Below are positions 42,532 through 51,492 of a DNA stretch of 64,000 bases, piece after piece. The stretch comes from Syntrophobacterales bacterium (GTDB taxonomy: Bacteria; Desulfobacterota; Desulfobaccia; Desulfobaccales; 0-14-0-80-60-11). How positions within the stretch are numbered: position 1 is the stretch's first letter; every line of letters starts with the position of its first letter. The position numbers were made by a program, and so were the translations under genes. The DNA lies in assembly GCA_023512475.1 (NCBI GenBank), contig JAILZL010000001.1, positions 75,516 through 139,515 of the forward strand. Direction: 5' to 3'. Below the pieces are notes generated by a model. That model searched no databases, was not told the origin of the DNA, and saw nothing but the letters and a program-made list of their open reading frames with translations.

Positions 42532-43998
42532 ATGGCCAAGGACACGCCCAAAAACCCCGCCATGCGGGTGGCCTCCTGGTGGACCCGCCAACAGGACCTG
42601 GAGACCTTCCGGCTGGCCCGCTTCTTTTCCCTCACCAGCTTTGTGATCATTGTGCTGTCCACCGCCCTGCTCACCCTGCTTCTGGCCCACCGGGCCCAGC
42701 AGATGGCCTTGAAGAAGAGCCAGGATTATCTCAAGCTGTTGGCCGCCAACCTCAATCACCAGGTCTTCCAGCAGTTTCTCCTCCCCACCGCCATCCTCAA
42801 GCAGGGTAACGTGCGGGTCGCCGAACCGGACCAGTACCAGCTCCTGGACCAGGTGGTGCGCAACACCATCCACGGCTTCCATGTGGAGAAACTGGCCCTG
42901 TACGACGAGGTGGGATTTCTGGCCTACAGCACCGTGCCCGCCGAGTTGGGCAAGGACTGCTTCGAGGTGGTGGGGGTGCGCCAGGCCCTCTTCGGGGAGG
43001 AATACTTCGAACTTCCTGGCCGGCATCTGCTCTGGGCCATCCTGGCGCGCCTCAGCCACTCCGAGGCCCGCCTCACCGGCTACTTCCCCTTCCGCCTGGA
43101 GGGCAAGGAGTCCCAGGACCTGGGCGCGGTGGTGGGGGTGTTTGAGATCACCCAGAACATCACCCGGGATCTGGCCGAGATCAGCCGCTTCCAGCTCATC
43201 ATCCTCCTCGTCTCCACCCTCATTATGGGCGGCCTGTTTCTGGCCCTGCGGCACATCGTCAAGCAGGCGGAGGTGATCATGGAGCGGCGGCAGGCGGAGC
43301 AGCGGGCCCTGGAGGCCCAGCTCCACCAGGCCGAGCGCCTGGCGGCCCTGGGCGAGATGACCGCGGGCGTGGCCCATGAGATCCGCAACCCCCTGGGAAT
43401 CATCAGCTCCACCGCCGAGCTGCTGCACCAGCGCTTGAGCCGCTACGAGCCGGGCAACCGTCTGGCCCAGATCATCGTGGAAGAGGCCACCCGCCTGAAT
43501 AACAAGGTGACGGAATTCCTGGATTTCGCCCGGCCGCGCCTGCCCAACCTGCAACCGGTGGACCTGGAAAAGGTCCTGGAGCGCAGCCTGGAGTTCCTGG
43601 AGCCGGAAATCCGCCGCCTCAACATCCAGGTGACGCGGCACTACCAGATGAACGGCCGGCCCCAGGTGGCGGATCCCGAGCTGCTGCATCAGGCCTTCCT
43701 CAATATCCTGCTCAACGCCCTCCAGGCCATGCCCCACGGGGGGGAACTGCGGGTCAGCCTCACCGCCGGCCCCAACGGCGGCAGCCACATCCGGATGGAG
43801 GACACCGGCGAGGGCATCGACCCCGAACGCCTGAAAAAAATCTTCAACCCCTTCTTCACCACCAAGGAGAAGGGGAGCGGTCTCGGGCTGCCCATCGTCA
43901 AAAGCATCGTGGACAGTCATCAGGGGGAGATCCGGGTGGAGAGCGAGCCCGGCCGCGGCACCGCAGTGATCATTCATCTCCCGCCTTTGCTGGGGTGA
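42532..43998 (+). CDS. Membrane sensor histidine kinase (NtrB/AtoS-like)
   Basis: A 488-residue kinase. Transmembrane helices lie at about 36-56 (SFVIIVLSTALLTLLLA) and 218-240 (FQLIILLVSTLIMGGLFLAL), enclosing a 160-residue extracytoplasmic sensor. The HisKA motif is MTAGVAHEIRNPLGIIS, the N box ILLNALQAMPHGG, G1 EDTGEGI, the F box FNPFFTTK and G2 GSGLGLPIVKSIV. The partner is the sigma-54 regulator starting 131 bases later. The sensor region has no named domain that I can recognise, so the signal is unknown. Confidence 0.93.
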   Translation: MAKDTPKNPAMRVASWWTRQQDLETFRLARFFSLTSFVIIVLSTALLTLLLAHRAQQMALKKSQDYLKLLAANLNHQVFQQFLLPTAILKQGNVRVAEPDQYQLLDQVVRNTIHGFHVEKLALYDEVGFLAYSTVPAELGKDCFEVVGVRQALFGEEYFELPGRHLLWAILARLSHSEARLTGYFPFRLEGKESQDLGAVVGVFEITQNITRDLAEISRFQLIILLVSTLIMGGLFLALRHIVKQAEVIMERRQAEQRALEAQLHQAERLAALGEMTAGVAHEIRNPLGIISSTAELLHQRLSRYEPGNRLAQIIVEEATRLNNKVTEFLDFARPRLPNLQPVDLEKVLERSLEFLEPEIRRLNIQVTRHYQMNGRPQVADPELLHQAFLNILLNALQAMPHGGELRVSLTAGPNGGSHIRMEDTGEGIDPERLKKIFNPFFTTKEKGSGLGLPIVKSIVDSHQGEIRVESEPGRGTAVIIHLPPLLG

Positions 43999-44033
43999 CT
44001 TAAGGAAGGGGTGATGAACCGGGGGCCGAACCG

Positions 44034-44070
44034 GCCCCTCCCTCAACCCCCATGCGGGGGTGGGAGGGGC
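44034..44070 (+). other. Strong stem-loop between kinase and regulator genes
   Basis: Arms GCCCCTCCC (44034-44042) and GGGAGGGGC (44062-44070) enclose a second stem ACCCCC/GGGGGT with loop ATGC. Together they give about 15 bp with a three-base bulge. No T-run follows. It may control the kinase:regulator ratio by mRNA processing or stability. Confidence 0.5.
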
Positions 44071-44129
44071 AGGCGGGACACCGGGCTCCCCGGGCCACCC
44101 CGGACGGGTTCAGGTGACAAAGGAGCTGC

Positions 44130-45503
44130 ATGGATACCATCCTGGTCGTGGATGATGAGGCCAACTACCTCACGGTGATGGAGGCCCTGTTGGGCGAGGC
44201 GGGGTATGAGACCCTCACCGCCGCCGGCGGCGCCGAGGCCCTCAAGGTGGCGGCCCAGGCGGATCTGGACCTGGTGCTCACCGATATGAAGATGCCCCAG
44301 ATGAGCGGCATCGAGCTCTTGACCGAGCTCAAACGCCTGGATCCGGATCTGCCGGTGATCATCATGACCGCTTACGGCACCGTGGAAAAGGCGGTGGAGG
44401 CCATGAAGAAGGGCGCCTTCGATTACATCCTCAAGCCCTTCAAGAATGAGGAAATCCTGGTCACCATCGCCAAGGCCCTGGAACACCGCCACCTGTGGCG
44501 GCAGAACCGCCTGCTGGGGCAGGAACTGGGCAAACGCTACGGCACCGCCAACATTGTGGGCCACAGCAAGGCCATGCAGGAGATCCTGGCCCTGGTGCGC
44601 CGGGTGGCCCCCACCAAGGCCACCGTCCTCATCAGCGGCGAATCCGGCACCGGCAAGGAGCTCATCGCCCGGGCCATCCACAGCCTCTCCCCCCGGGCCG
44701 CCAAACCCTTCATCTCCGTGAATGTGGCCGCCCTCACCGAAACCCTGCTGGAAAGCGAACTCTTCGGCCACGAAAAGGGCGCCTTCACCCATGCGGTGGC
44801 CATGCGCAAGGGCCGCTTCGAGCTCGCCGACGGCGGCACCCTCTTTCTGGACGAAGTGGCAGAGATGACCCCCGCCCTGCAGGTCAAGCTCCTGCGGGTA
44901 CTCCAGGAGATGGAATTCGAGCGGGTGGGGGGCACCCGCACCATCAAGGTGGACGTCCGGGTAGTGGCCGCCACCAACAAGGACCTGAAGGACGAAGTGG
45001 AGGCCGGGCGCTTCCGGGAAGACCTCTTCTACCGCCTCAACGTGGTGCACCTGAAGATCCCCCCTTTGCGCCAGCGGCCGGAAGACATCCCCCCCCTGGC
45101 CCACCACTTCATGCGCAAATACGCCCAGGAAAACGCCCGGGGGGAGGTGAATCTCACCCCCGAGGCCCTGACGGTCCTGAACCGCTACCCCTGGCCGGGA
45201 AACGTCCGGGAGCTGGAAAACGTCATGGAGCGGGCCGTGATCCTCTGCCACGGCCGGGTCATCACCCCCCAGGACCTGCCCGCGGAGTTGGCCGGGGCCC
45301 GGCCGGACACATCCCTGGACCTGGGCCAGTCCCTCCCCTTCCACCTGCCACTCCCCGAGGCCCTGGAGCGCATCGAGGAGCAGATGATCCGCCGGGCCCT
45401 GGAGCAGGCCGGCAACGTCCAGGTGCGGGCCGCAGAGCTTTTGGGCATCACCAAAAGCCTCCTCCAGTACAAGCTGAAAAAATACCAGCTCACCACCCAG
45501 TGA
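44130..45503 (+). CDS. Sigma-54-dependent response regulator (NtrC family)
   Basis: A 457-residue regulator. Receiver domain 1-120: acidic pocket DDE, phospho-Asp in LVLTDMKMP, Thr in IMTAYG, Lys in LKPF. The AAA+ domain has Walker A GESGTGKE, Walker B GGTLFLDEV and arginine finger region PLRQRPEDIPPL. The sigma-54 contact loop reads GAFTHA instead of the usual GAFTGA. The Fis-type HTH at the C-terminus is VQVRAAELLGITKSLLQYKLKKY. Paired with the kinase upstream. thrC starts eight bases after the stop, so the two may share a transcript. Targets should have -24/-12 promoters; none is evident nearby. Confidence 0.94.
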   Translation: MDTILVVDDEANYLTVMEALLGEAGYETLTAAGGAEALKVAAQADLDLVLTDMKMPQMSGIELLTELKRLDPDLPVIIMTAYGTVEKAVEAMKKGAFDYILKPFKNEEILVTIAKALEHRHLWRQNRLLGQELGKRYGTANIVGHSKAMQEILALVRRVAPTKATVLISGESGTGKELIARAIHSLSPRAAKPFISVNVAALTETLLESELFGHEKGAFTHAVAMRKGRFELADGGTLFLDEVAEMTPALQVKLLRVLQEMEFERVGGTRTIKVDVRVVAATNKDLKDEVEAGRFREDLFYRLNVVHLKIPPLRQRPEDIPPLAHHFMRKYAQENARGEVNLTPEALTVLNRYPWPGNVRELENVMERAVILCHGRVITPQDLPAELAGARPDTSLDLGQSLPFHLPLPEALERIEEQMIRRALEQAGNVQVRAAELLGITKSLLQYKLKKYQLTTQ

Positions 45504-45510
45504 GAGCCCC

Positions 45511-46986
45511 ATGAAACTGCGCGACTTTCCCCCTGACCTCACGCCTCACCTGCTGCCCGAGCCCACCGGCGAGATGCTCTACCGGTGCCTGGAGTGCGGC
45601 CGGGAATACGGCATTTCCGAGCTTCTGTACACCTGCCCCGCCTGCCGGGGCCTCTTTCTTCTGGTGGACAAACAGGAGGCCCGCTTAAAGGAGCGGCCCG
45701 GGGCCTTCTGGCGGCGTCTCTTTGATTACCGCCGCCTGCTCAATGTGCCCGCCCTTCGGGGGGTGTTCTGTTACTACGAGCTCATTGCGCCGGTGATTCC
45801 GCTTTCGGATATCGTCTATCTGGGGGAGGGGCACACCCCGGAGGTGGCGGCCTGCCCCGCCCTGGCGGAGGCGGTGGGCCGGCCCTTCACCTTCAAAAAC
45901 GACGGCCAGAACCCCTCCGCCTCCTTCAAGGACCGGGGCATGGCCGCGGCCTTAAGCTACCTGAATTTCCTGGTACGCAGCGAAAACCTGGGGCGGGTCC
46001 TGGCCATCTGCGCCTCCACCGGCGACACTTCCGCCGCCGCCGCCCTCTATGCCGCCTATCTGGGGGACAAGGTGGCCTCCGCGGTGCTCCTGCCCCACGG
46101 CAAGGTCACCCCCCAGCAGCTGGCCCAGCCCCTGGGGGCCGGGGCCCGGGTCCTGGAGATCCCCGGGGTCTTCGATGACTGCATGAAGGTGGTGGAGGCG
46201 CTGGCGGACAGCTATCAGGTGGCCCTCCTCAACTCCAAAAACTCCTGGCGCATCCGGGGCCAGGAATCCTACGCCTTCGAGATCGCCCAGACCCACGACT
46301 ATGAGCTGGCGGGCCTCTCCGTGGTGGTGCCGGTGGGCAATGCCGGCAACATCACCGCCATCATGCAGGGGTTTCTCCGCCTCCACGACCTGGGGATCAT
46401 CGACACCCTGCCCCGGGTGGTGGGGGTGCAGTCGGCCCACGCCGACCCGGTCTTCCGCTATTTCCGGGAGCCCCGGGGCCGGCGGGTCTTCACCCCCGTC
46501 ATGGTCAGGCCCTCCGTGGCCCAGGCCGCCATGATCGGCAACCCCGTCAGTATGCCCCGGGTCATCCGCCTGGCGGAGGAATACACCCGCCGGGCCGGGG
46601 AGGACAGCGTGGTGGTGGTCCAGGTGAGCGAACAGGAGATCATGGATTCCATGCTCCTGGCCAACCGCCATGGCCACATCGCCTGCACCCAGGGGGGCGA
46701 ATCCCTGGCGGGCTTCCGGGCCGCCATCCGGGCCGGCCTCCTGGACCAAGACGAGCAGGGCGTCCTGGACGCCACCGCCCACCACCTGAAATTCATCGGC
46801 TTTCAGCAGATGTATTTCGACAATACCTTCCCCCCGGAGTTTGAGGTCACCCCCAAACCCGAATTTCAGAACCACCCCCGCCTGCTTACGCCGGCCACCG
46901 ACGATCCCCAGGAGAAGACCCGGGACCTGGCCCGGCAGATCGCCCATCTCCTGGGCCTGACCCCCAAAGGGGCGGCCCGGCCGTAA
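45511..46986 (+). CDS. thrC: Threonine synthase
   Basis: A 491-residue PLP enzyme converting O-phosphohomoserine to threonine. The N-terminus carries a zinc-ribbon-like set (YRCLECGREYG and YTCPACRGLF). The PLP Lys is in NPSASFKDRGMAAAL and the phosphate loop is in VPVGNAGNITAIMQGF. The closing substrate segment is CTQGGESLAGF. Length and ribbon fit the ThrC type found in Desulfobacterota. It starts eight bases after the response regulator stop with only a weak SD (GAGCCCC). Confidence 0.93.
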   Translation: MKLRDFPPDLTPHLLPEPTGEMLYRCLECGREYGISELLYTCPACRGLFLLVDKQEARLKERPGAFWRRLFDYRRLLNVPALRGVFCYYELIAPVIPLSDIVYLGEGHTPEVAACPALAEAVGRPFTFKNDGQNPSASFKDRGMAAALSYLNFLVRSENLGRVLAICASTGDTSAAAALYAAYLGDKVASAVLLPHGKVTPQQLAQPLGAGARVLEIPGVFDDCMKVVEALADSYQVALLNSKNSWRIRGQESYAFEIAQTHDYELAGLSVVVPVGNAGNITAIMQGFLRLHDLGIIDTLPRVVGVQSAHADPVFRYFREPRGRRVFTPVMVRPSVAQAAMIGNPVSMPRVIRLAEEYTRRAGEDSVVVVQVSEQEIMDSMLLANRHGHIACTQGGESLAGFRAAIRAGLLDQDEQGVLDATAHHLKFIGFQQMYFDNTFPPEFEVTPKPEFQNHPRLLTPATDDPQEKTRDLARQIAHLLGLTPKGAARP

Positions 46987-47072
46987 GGATGCTTCCGGGA
47001 GGATCCGGGGTCTGACTCCCTCCTTCCCCCAGGCCTCCTTACGGGATCCAGCCCTGTCTTCCTCCGCCCCGG

Positions 47073-47106
47073 AAAAAAACGGCCGCCTCCGGAAGGGAGG
47101 CGGCCG
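47073..47106 (-). terminator. Intrinsic terminator of the hydrogenase operon
   Basis: A perfect 11-bp stem: CGGCCGCCTCC (47080-47090), loop of five, GGAGGCGGCCG (47096-47106). On the minus strand it is followed by seven T (47079-47073). It lies 113 bases after the selenocysteine-extended mvhA stop. Confidence 0.88.
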
Positions 47107-47218
47107 GTGGAGGGTTGTATGGGTAAGGGAACGATCCCTGCTGAGGGCGTCGGGGCCGGAGAGCCCGGGCGGTGCCTGCCGGTCAGGAAACCGTCCCGGC
47201 CCCCCTCGTCACTTCCTG

Positions 47219-48721
47219 CTACCGGGCCCGGGTGATCAGCCGGCCCCGGCTGTCGAAGACCTCGATTTCCACGGTGCGACCGCCATCCAGGCGGTGGGTG
47301 GCGCAGCTCAGTCACGGGTCGTAGCAGCGCACCGCCATCTCCACCCGGTTTAAGGCCTCTTCGGTGACCACCCCGTGTCGGATGACGCTCTGGGCCGCCT
47401 GGCGGATGCTCATGTTCATGGGCGCCACATTGTGGGTGGTGCCCACAATAAGGTTGGCCCGGGTGATGAGGCCGTTTTTGTCGGTGGAGTAGTCGTGGAT
47501 CAGGGTGCCCCGGGGGGCCTCCACGCAGCCCACCCCCCGCCCGGCCTTGGGCTCCACCGGGTTGCGCACGTGGGGGTCGGTGATCTCCGGGTCCTCCAGG
47601 TGCTCCACCACCTTCTCGCAGGCGTAGAGGAGCTCGATGAGCCGGGCCCAGTGATAGAGCATGGTGGACTGGGCCGGCCGCCCGAAGCGGCTGCGGAACT
47701 CCTCCAGCTCCGCCTGGGCCAGGGGCGTGCTGATTTTGTCGCAGACATTGAGGCGGGCCAGGGTGTTCACCCGGTAGATGCCTTTGGGGTTCTCCGGATC
47801 CATGGAGAAGCCCTCGCCCCATACCCGGGCGTAGGGGAACTTGGAGTAGGCCCAGTCTTCCACGTGCTCCCCCAGGTAATAGGCATACTCCAGGTGGCTG
47901 AAGTCCTGGTAGGAGCCATCCGGCCTCATGAGGCGCAGCACCCCCTCAAAGAAGTTGAGGGAGCCGTCTGTGGGGTCCACGGTGCCCAGAAAGCCGGTGG
48001 TGATCTCCCCCAGGCGCACGGTGGCGTCGTCCAGGTGGGCAAAGACGTTCTTTTTGGCCCAGTTTAGGCAGAATATGGCGAAGTCCAGCTGCTCCCGGCT
48101 CTTTTCCAGGAGCTCCTGGCGCTCCGCCTCGGTCATGGGCTTGGAGAAGCCCCCGGGCACCACCGCCACCGGGTGGATGACCTTGCCGGCGAACTTTTCG
48201 ATCATCATCTGGCCGGCCTGGCGCATCTTCACCACCCGGGCGGCCAGCTCCGGCGCGGCCTTCACCACCCCCAGGACGTTCCGGACGGAATAGTCCGCCC
48301 CGGGCCCCAGGACAAAGTCGGGGGCCGCCAGGAAGAAGAAGTGGAGGATCTTGTCATTGATCTGGGCCATCACCAGCATGAGCTCCCGGAGCTTTTTGCC
48401 GGCGGGGGGGATTTTGGCCCCGAAGCAGCCATCCACCGCCTTGTTGGAGGCGGTGTGGTGCATCCAGGGGCAGATGCCGCAGATGCGGTTGACGATGCGG
48501 GGCACCTCCTCCGCCGGGCGCCCTTCGATGAATTTCTCAAAGCCCCGGAGGGCCATGATGTTGAGGCGGGTGTCCGCCACGTTGCCCTCGTCGTCCAGCA
48601 CGATGGCGATGCGGGCGTGGCCTTCGATGCGGGTGATGGGCTGGATGTTGATCACCCGCCGGCCGCTCCCGGCGCCGTGGGTAAAGGCCTGATCAGCCGT
48701 GGCTTCGATGGTCTGTGCCAT
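47219..48721 (-). CDS. mvhA: [NiFeSe] hydrogenase large subunit MvhA, selenoprotein (Sec470)
   Basis: The catalytic subunit of a group 3c-type cytoplasmic hydrogenase, 500 residues if the TGA at 47312-47314 is read as selenocysteine. The N-terminal nickel motif is RICGICPWMHH. At the C-terminus the frame reads AVRCYDP, TGA, LSCATHRLDGG, so the TGA replaces the first Cys of the DPCxxCxxH nickel motif. It then continues 24 residues (VEIEVFDSRGRLITRAR) to TAG, matching the usual MvhA tail. Stopping at the TGA would remove two of four Ni-Fe ligands. A hairpin at 47279-47295 follows the TGA. GAGGAAGAC precedes ATG 48721. Whether the tail is cleaved by a maturation protease is unknown; none is encoded here. 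Confidence 0.93.
47279..47295 (-). other. Candidate bacterial SECIS hairpin of mvhA
   Basis: Starting 16 bases after the in-frame TGA, ACCGCC, loop TGGAT, GGCGGT form a perfect 6-bp hairpin. Loop and distance are identical to those in mvhD while the stem differs at compensated positions. Bacterial SECIS elements lie inside the coding region just after UGA and bind SelB. Confidence 0.8.
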
Positions 48722-48844
48722 GATGTCTTCCTCAAAAATGGTGGTGGGGGAGGGGCGGCAATCTTCCCTTGGGCCTCATCCCCTCCCTCCCCCGTAGGGA
48801 AGGGAGGGGGCTGGGATCAGCGCCCCCCGGCCCTCCCCCGGGAT

Positions 48845-49786
48845 CTACTTCCCTGCCGCCCGGCGCTTCAGGAGGCCGTGGGCGCCGGAGAACTCCAGCA
48901 CGGTGGCCCGGTCGGTGATGGAGTGCACGTCGATGCGGTTGCTGGCCAGGGCGTTCAGGTAGTCCAGCAGCTGGTTGCCGTCCTTGCGCACCGGCCCATA
49001 GCAGCCCTGGCAGGGCACCCGGGCCCGGATACACTGGGGCGCCTCGCCGCTCAGGCCGGCGCAGCCCGCCCGGGTGACGGGCCCCAGACACTGGAAGCCC
49101 TGCTCCAGCAGGCAGTGCATCTCACTTAAGGGTTTCGCCGGGTCGTAGTGGGCGTTATGGGTGAAGCGGTGCAGTTTCTTCAGTTTGCCCTTCCCCAGCC
49201 GGATGGTGGGGCAGGTGTCGCACACACTCTTGTCCGGCAGCCGGGGCTCCCGGCCCTCCAGGAGGGCGGTGAGGGCCTCGGCGATGAGATCCGGATGCGG
49301 CGGGCAGCCCTGAAGATAAATGTCCACCTGGATCTTCTCATCCAGGGCGTACGTGCGGTCCAGAATGGGGGGCAGCACTGCATCCGCCGGCGGGTCATGA
49401 GGATCGGTGCTCTCGCTGGTGCGGTAGTAGCGCTCCAGGAGCGCGGGATTGTCAAACAGGTTCATGAGGGCGGGGATCCCGCCGTGGGTGGCGCAGGTCC
49501 CCAGGGCGATGATGATCTCGCAGCTGCGGCGCATGGCCTGGGCCACCTCCAGGTGCTCCTGGTTGCGGATGCCCCCGGAGATGAGGCCCACCGTGGCCTG
49601 GGGGATCTCCAGGTGGTGCAGGTCCCCCTCCCCCCTCTGCCCGAAGTACTTGTGATCCATGAGCACCGGGATGTGGACGAACTCCAGGTGCGGCAGCACG
49701 GTGAGCAGGGTCTCCCCCAGGTTGAGGATGGCCACCTCGCAGCCGGAACAGGAATTGAGCCATTCTGAGGCGACTTTGACCGGCAT
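48845..49786 (-). CDS. mvhG: Hydrogenase small subunit MvhG
   Basis: A 313-residue electron-transfer subunit carrying Fe-S clusters between the Ni-Fe site and MvhD. The proximal cluster ligands are in LNSCSGCEVAILN, IALGTCATHGGIP and LQGCPPHPDLI. Further Cys (CDTCPTI, CLEQGFQCLGPVTRAGC, VPCQGCYGP) provide two more clusters. There is no Tat signal, which agrees with a cytoplasmic group 3 enzyme. GGAGGG before ATG 49786; nine bases after the FrhB-like stop. mvhA follows after 123 bases. Confidence 0.94.
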   Translation of the reverse strand: MPVKVASEWLNSCSGCEVAILNLGETLLTVLPHLEFVHIPVLMDHKYFGQRGEGDLHHLEIPQATVGLISGGIRNQEHLEVAQAMRRSCEIIIALGTCATHGGIPALMNLFDNPALLERYYRTSESTDPHDPPADAVLPPILDRTYALDEKIQVDIYLQGCPPHPDLIAEALTALLEGREPRLPDKSVCDTCPTIRLGKGKLKKLHRFTHNAHYDPAKPLSEMHCLLEQGFQCLGPVTRAGCAGLSGEAPQCIRARVPCQGCYGPVRKDGNQLLDYLNALASNRIDVHSITDRATVLEFSGAHGLLKRRAAGK

Positions 49787-49795
49787 GGGACCCTC

Positions 49796-50917
49796 CTAAC
49801 CCTTCACCGTGACGGCGCGGCGCTCCAGTTCGGCATGCTTGGCCGCCGCCCGCGCCTTCTTTTTGTCCGACCACTCCAGGACCACATTGAGGGCCTGATG
49901 CGCCATCTGCTGGCTCCCCACCTCCACGTCCACCCCCCGGGCGTCGGCCAGCACCGCCCGGCCCAGGGGCGAACGCACAATCACGGTGGTCCAGCCCTCC
50001 GGCGCGCCGATGCCGCCAAAGGACAGGTCGGCGTATTCGGCGGCGTAGTCGTCGCAGTACTGGCAGGCGTAGCGCTTCATGAACTCCAGCTTCTCCAAGG
50101 GGATGGTGCGCAGCTCCCCGGACTTCAGATGCACCATCAGGGTTTCCTTGACATTGATCTTGCGCACCTCCTCCCAGCGGAACTCCCCCAGCTCCATGAG
50201 CCGGCGGCGCTCGGCCTCGCCGAAGTGGAAGTTGCCGGTGCAGAAGAGGCCCAGATGCAGAGTGATGGAGCCCGCAGGCACCACCCCCAGCACCTCCATG
50301 CGCCTCAAGGCGTTGATCTGGCAGGGGGTGCCCACAAAGGCCACCCGGTGGAGGCGCTTTTTGGCCACCTCCCCCAGCTCCATGATGGAAGGGGAAAAGG
50401 TGCTGGTCTCCAGGGAGGCATAGACCCGGGAGAAATGGGTCATGCCGTGGATGGTGTCGAAGTGGAAGCCGGCGGCGTCCAGGATCTCCTCCCGGGTGAT
50501 GGCCAGCCAGGGCCAGCGGCGGAATTCCCCCACCTTGCGGCTGACAATGGCCCCGTCAATGCGGCCCAGATCAAAGAGATGCAGCAGGAGGGCGGTGACC
50601 ACGCCGCCGTCGGTGCCCCGGGCCCGCACCCCGGGATCCATGGCCCGGGCCACCTGGGTGCTGAGGATGCGGCCCATGGGCGCACTCCAGGACACCAGGC
50701 GCTTGGTCTCCTCGTCCAGCTCGTGGATCTCCGGACAGATGGAATAACACAGGCCGCACTCAATGCACTTTTCAATGTCCTTGTAGCGGGGGCGGCCGTC
50801 CTCCCCCAGCTCCAGGGCGCCGTAGTTGATGGCGGTGCAGAAGGTGACGCAGCCGCCGCAGTGGTGGCACAGCCCCGGCTTCTGCACCTCCTGGATGAGG
50901 TGGAAAAAGGTCTTCAT
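49796..50917 (-). CDS. FrhB/FdhB-like iron-sulfur flavoprotein in the hydrogenase operon
   Basis: A 373-residue member of the coenzyme F420 hydrogenase/dehydrogenase beta family. Two ferredoxin-type motifs at the N-terminus (CHHCGGCVTFC and KCIECGLCYSICPE) are followed by the FrhB core. That core has TDGGVVTALLLHL, AFVGTPCQINALRRM, GLFCTGNF and RYACQYCDDYAAEYADLSFGG. The family oxidises or reduces F420 or passes electrons through FAD and Fe-S. It sits between mvhD and mvhG where methanogen operons have nothing, so it may be a branch point for electrons. Whether this organism makes F420 is unknown. GGGGAGGAGG precedes ATG 50917, 17 bases after the extended mvhD stop. The longer frame overlapping mvhD is rejected. 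Confidence 0.9.
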   Translation of the reverse strand: MKTFFHLIQEVQKPGLCHHCGGCVTFCTAINYGALELGEDGRPRYKDIEKCIECGLCYSICPEIHELDEETKRLVSWSAPMGRILSTQVARAMDPGVRARGTDGGVVTALLLHLFDLGRIDGAIVSRKVGEFRRWPWLAITREEILDAAGFHFDTIHGMTHFSRVYASLETSTFSPSIMELGEVAKKRLHRVAFVGTPCQINALRRMEVLGVVPAGSITLHLGLFCTGNFHFGEAERRRLMELGEFRWEEVRKINVKETLMVHLKSGELRTIPLEKLEFMKRYACQYCDDYAAEYADLSFGGIGAPEGWTTVIVRSPLGRAVLADARGVDVEVGSQQMAHQALNVVLEWSDKKKARAAAKHAELERRAVTVKG

Positions 50918-50934
50918 GGCGCCTCCTCCCCGGG

Positions 50935-51378
50935 TCAGCCGGCGGCCTCCGCCAGCTCCGCCTTCCGCGGTCTGAGCGGATTGGGCCCCAACGCCCGGAT
51001 CTTTTCCACAAACTGGGTCACCACCTGGGCAAACCGGGGGGCTTCGGCGGAGGACACCCACTCCAGAGCATAACGCTCCGGGTCGAGGTTCAGGGTTTCC
51101 AGGACCAGCCGGGTGGCTTCGTATCGGGACAGGGCTTTGTAATTACCATCCAGGTAATGACAGTCACCCAGATGTCACCCCATCACCAGGACGCCGTCCA
51201 CCCCCCGGCTCAACGCCTTCACCACCAGCTCCGGATGCACCATGCCGGAGCAGTTCACCCGGATCACCCGGAGATTCGGCGGATACTGCAGGCGGGACAC
51301 CCCCGCCAGATCCGCCCCCGCATACGCACACCAGTTGCACAAAAAGCCTAAGACCACCGGTTCAAAGGTCTCTTCCAC
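50935..51378 (-). CDS. mvhD: MvhD, hydrogenase-heterodisulfide reductase linker, selenoprotein (Sec68)
   Basis: MvhD carries a [2Fe-2S] cluster that joins MvhAG to HdrA. Read with TGA 51175-51177 as selenocysteine the protein has 147 residues, the normal length. Before it come GFLCNWCAYAGADLAG and VNCSGMVHPELVVKAL. The TGA sits in VLVMG-U-HLGDCHYLDGN, exactly at the conserved Cys of the family motif GCHxGDCHY. The tail continues with KALSRYEATRLVLETLNL and stops at 50935. A GTG start at 51378 follows AAGGAGG; the ATG at 51435 has no SD. A hairpin at 51142-51158 follows the TGA. Plain ORF calling leaves only a truncated fragment. Confidence 0.93.
51142..51158 (-). other. Candidate bacterial SECIS hairpin of mvhD
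   Basis: ATTACC, loop TGGAT, GGTAAT: a perfect 6-bp stem starting 16 bases after the TGA. Spacing and loop equal those of mvhA, while the stem differs by paired substitutions. Confidence 0.8.
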
Positions 51379-51492
51379 GACTCTCGCCTCCTTAATGGCG
51401 GGGCCGGCGGGAGGGAGCCCTCCCATGCCCCCCAACCCATCTGCCGGGTCGGGAGGGGGGGCCTTCCATCCCTGTCCCTCCCCCGCTTCCGC

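Noticed and set aside
47312-48721. MvhA as a truncated or pseudogene hydrogenase ending at the TGA
   Set aside because: The frame continues with the exact family tail after TGA, and a SECIS-like hairpin follows; selenocysteine is the better explanation.
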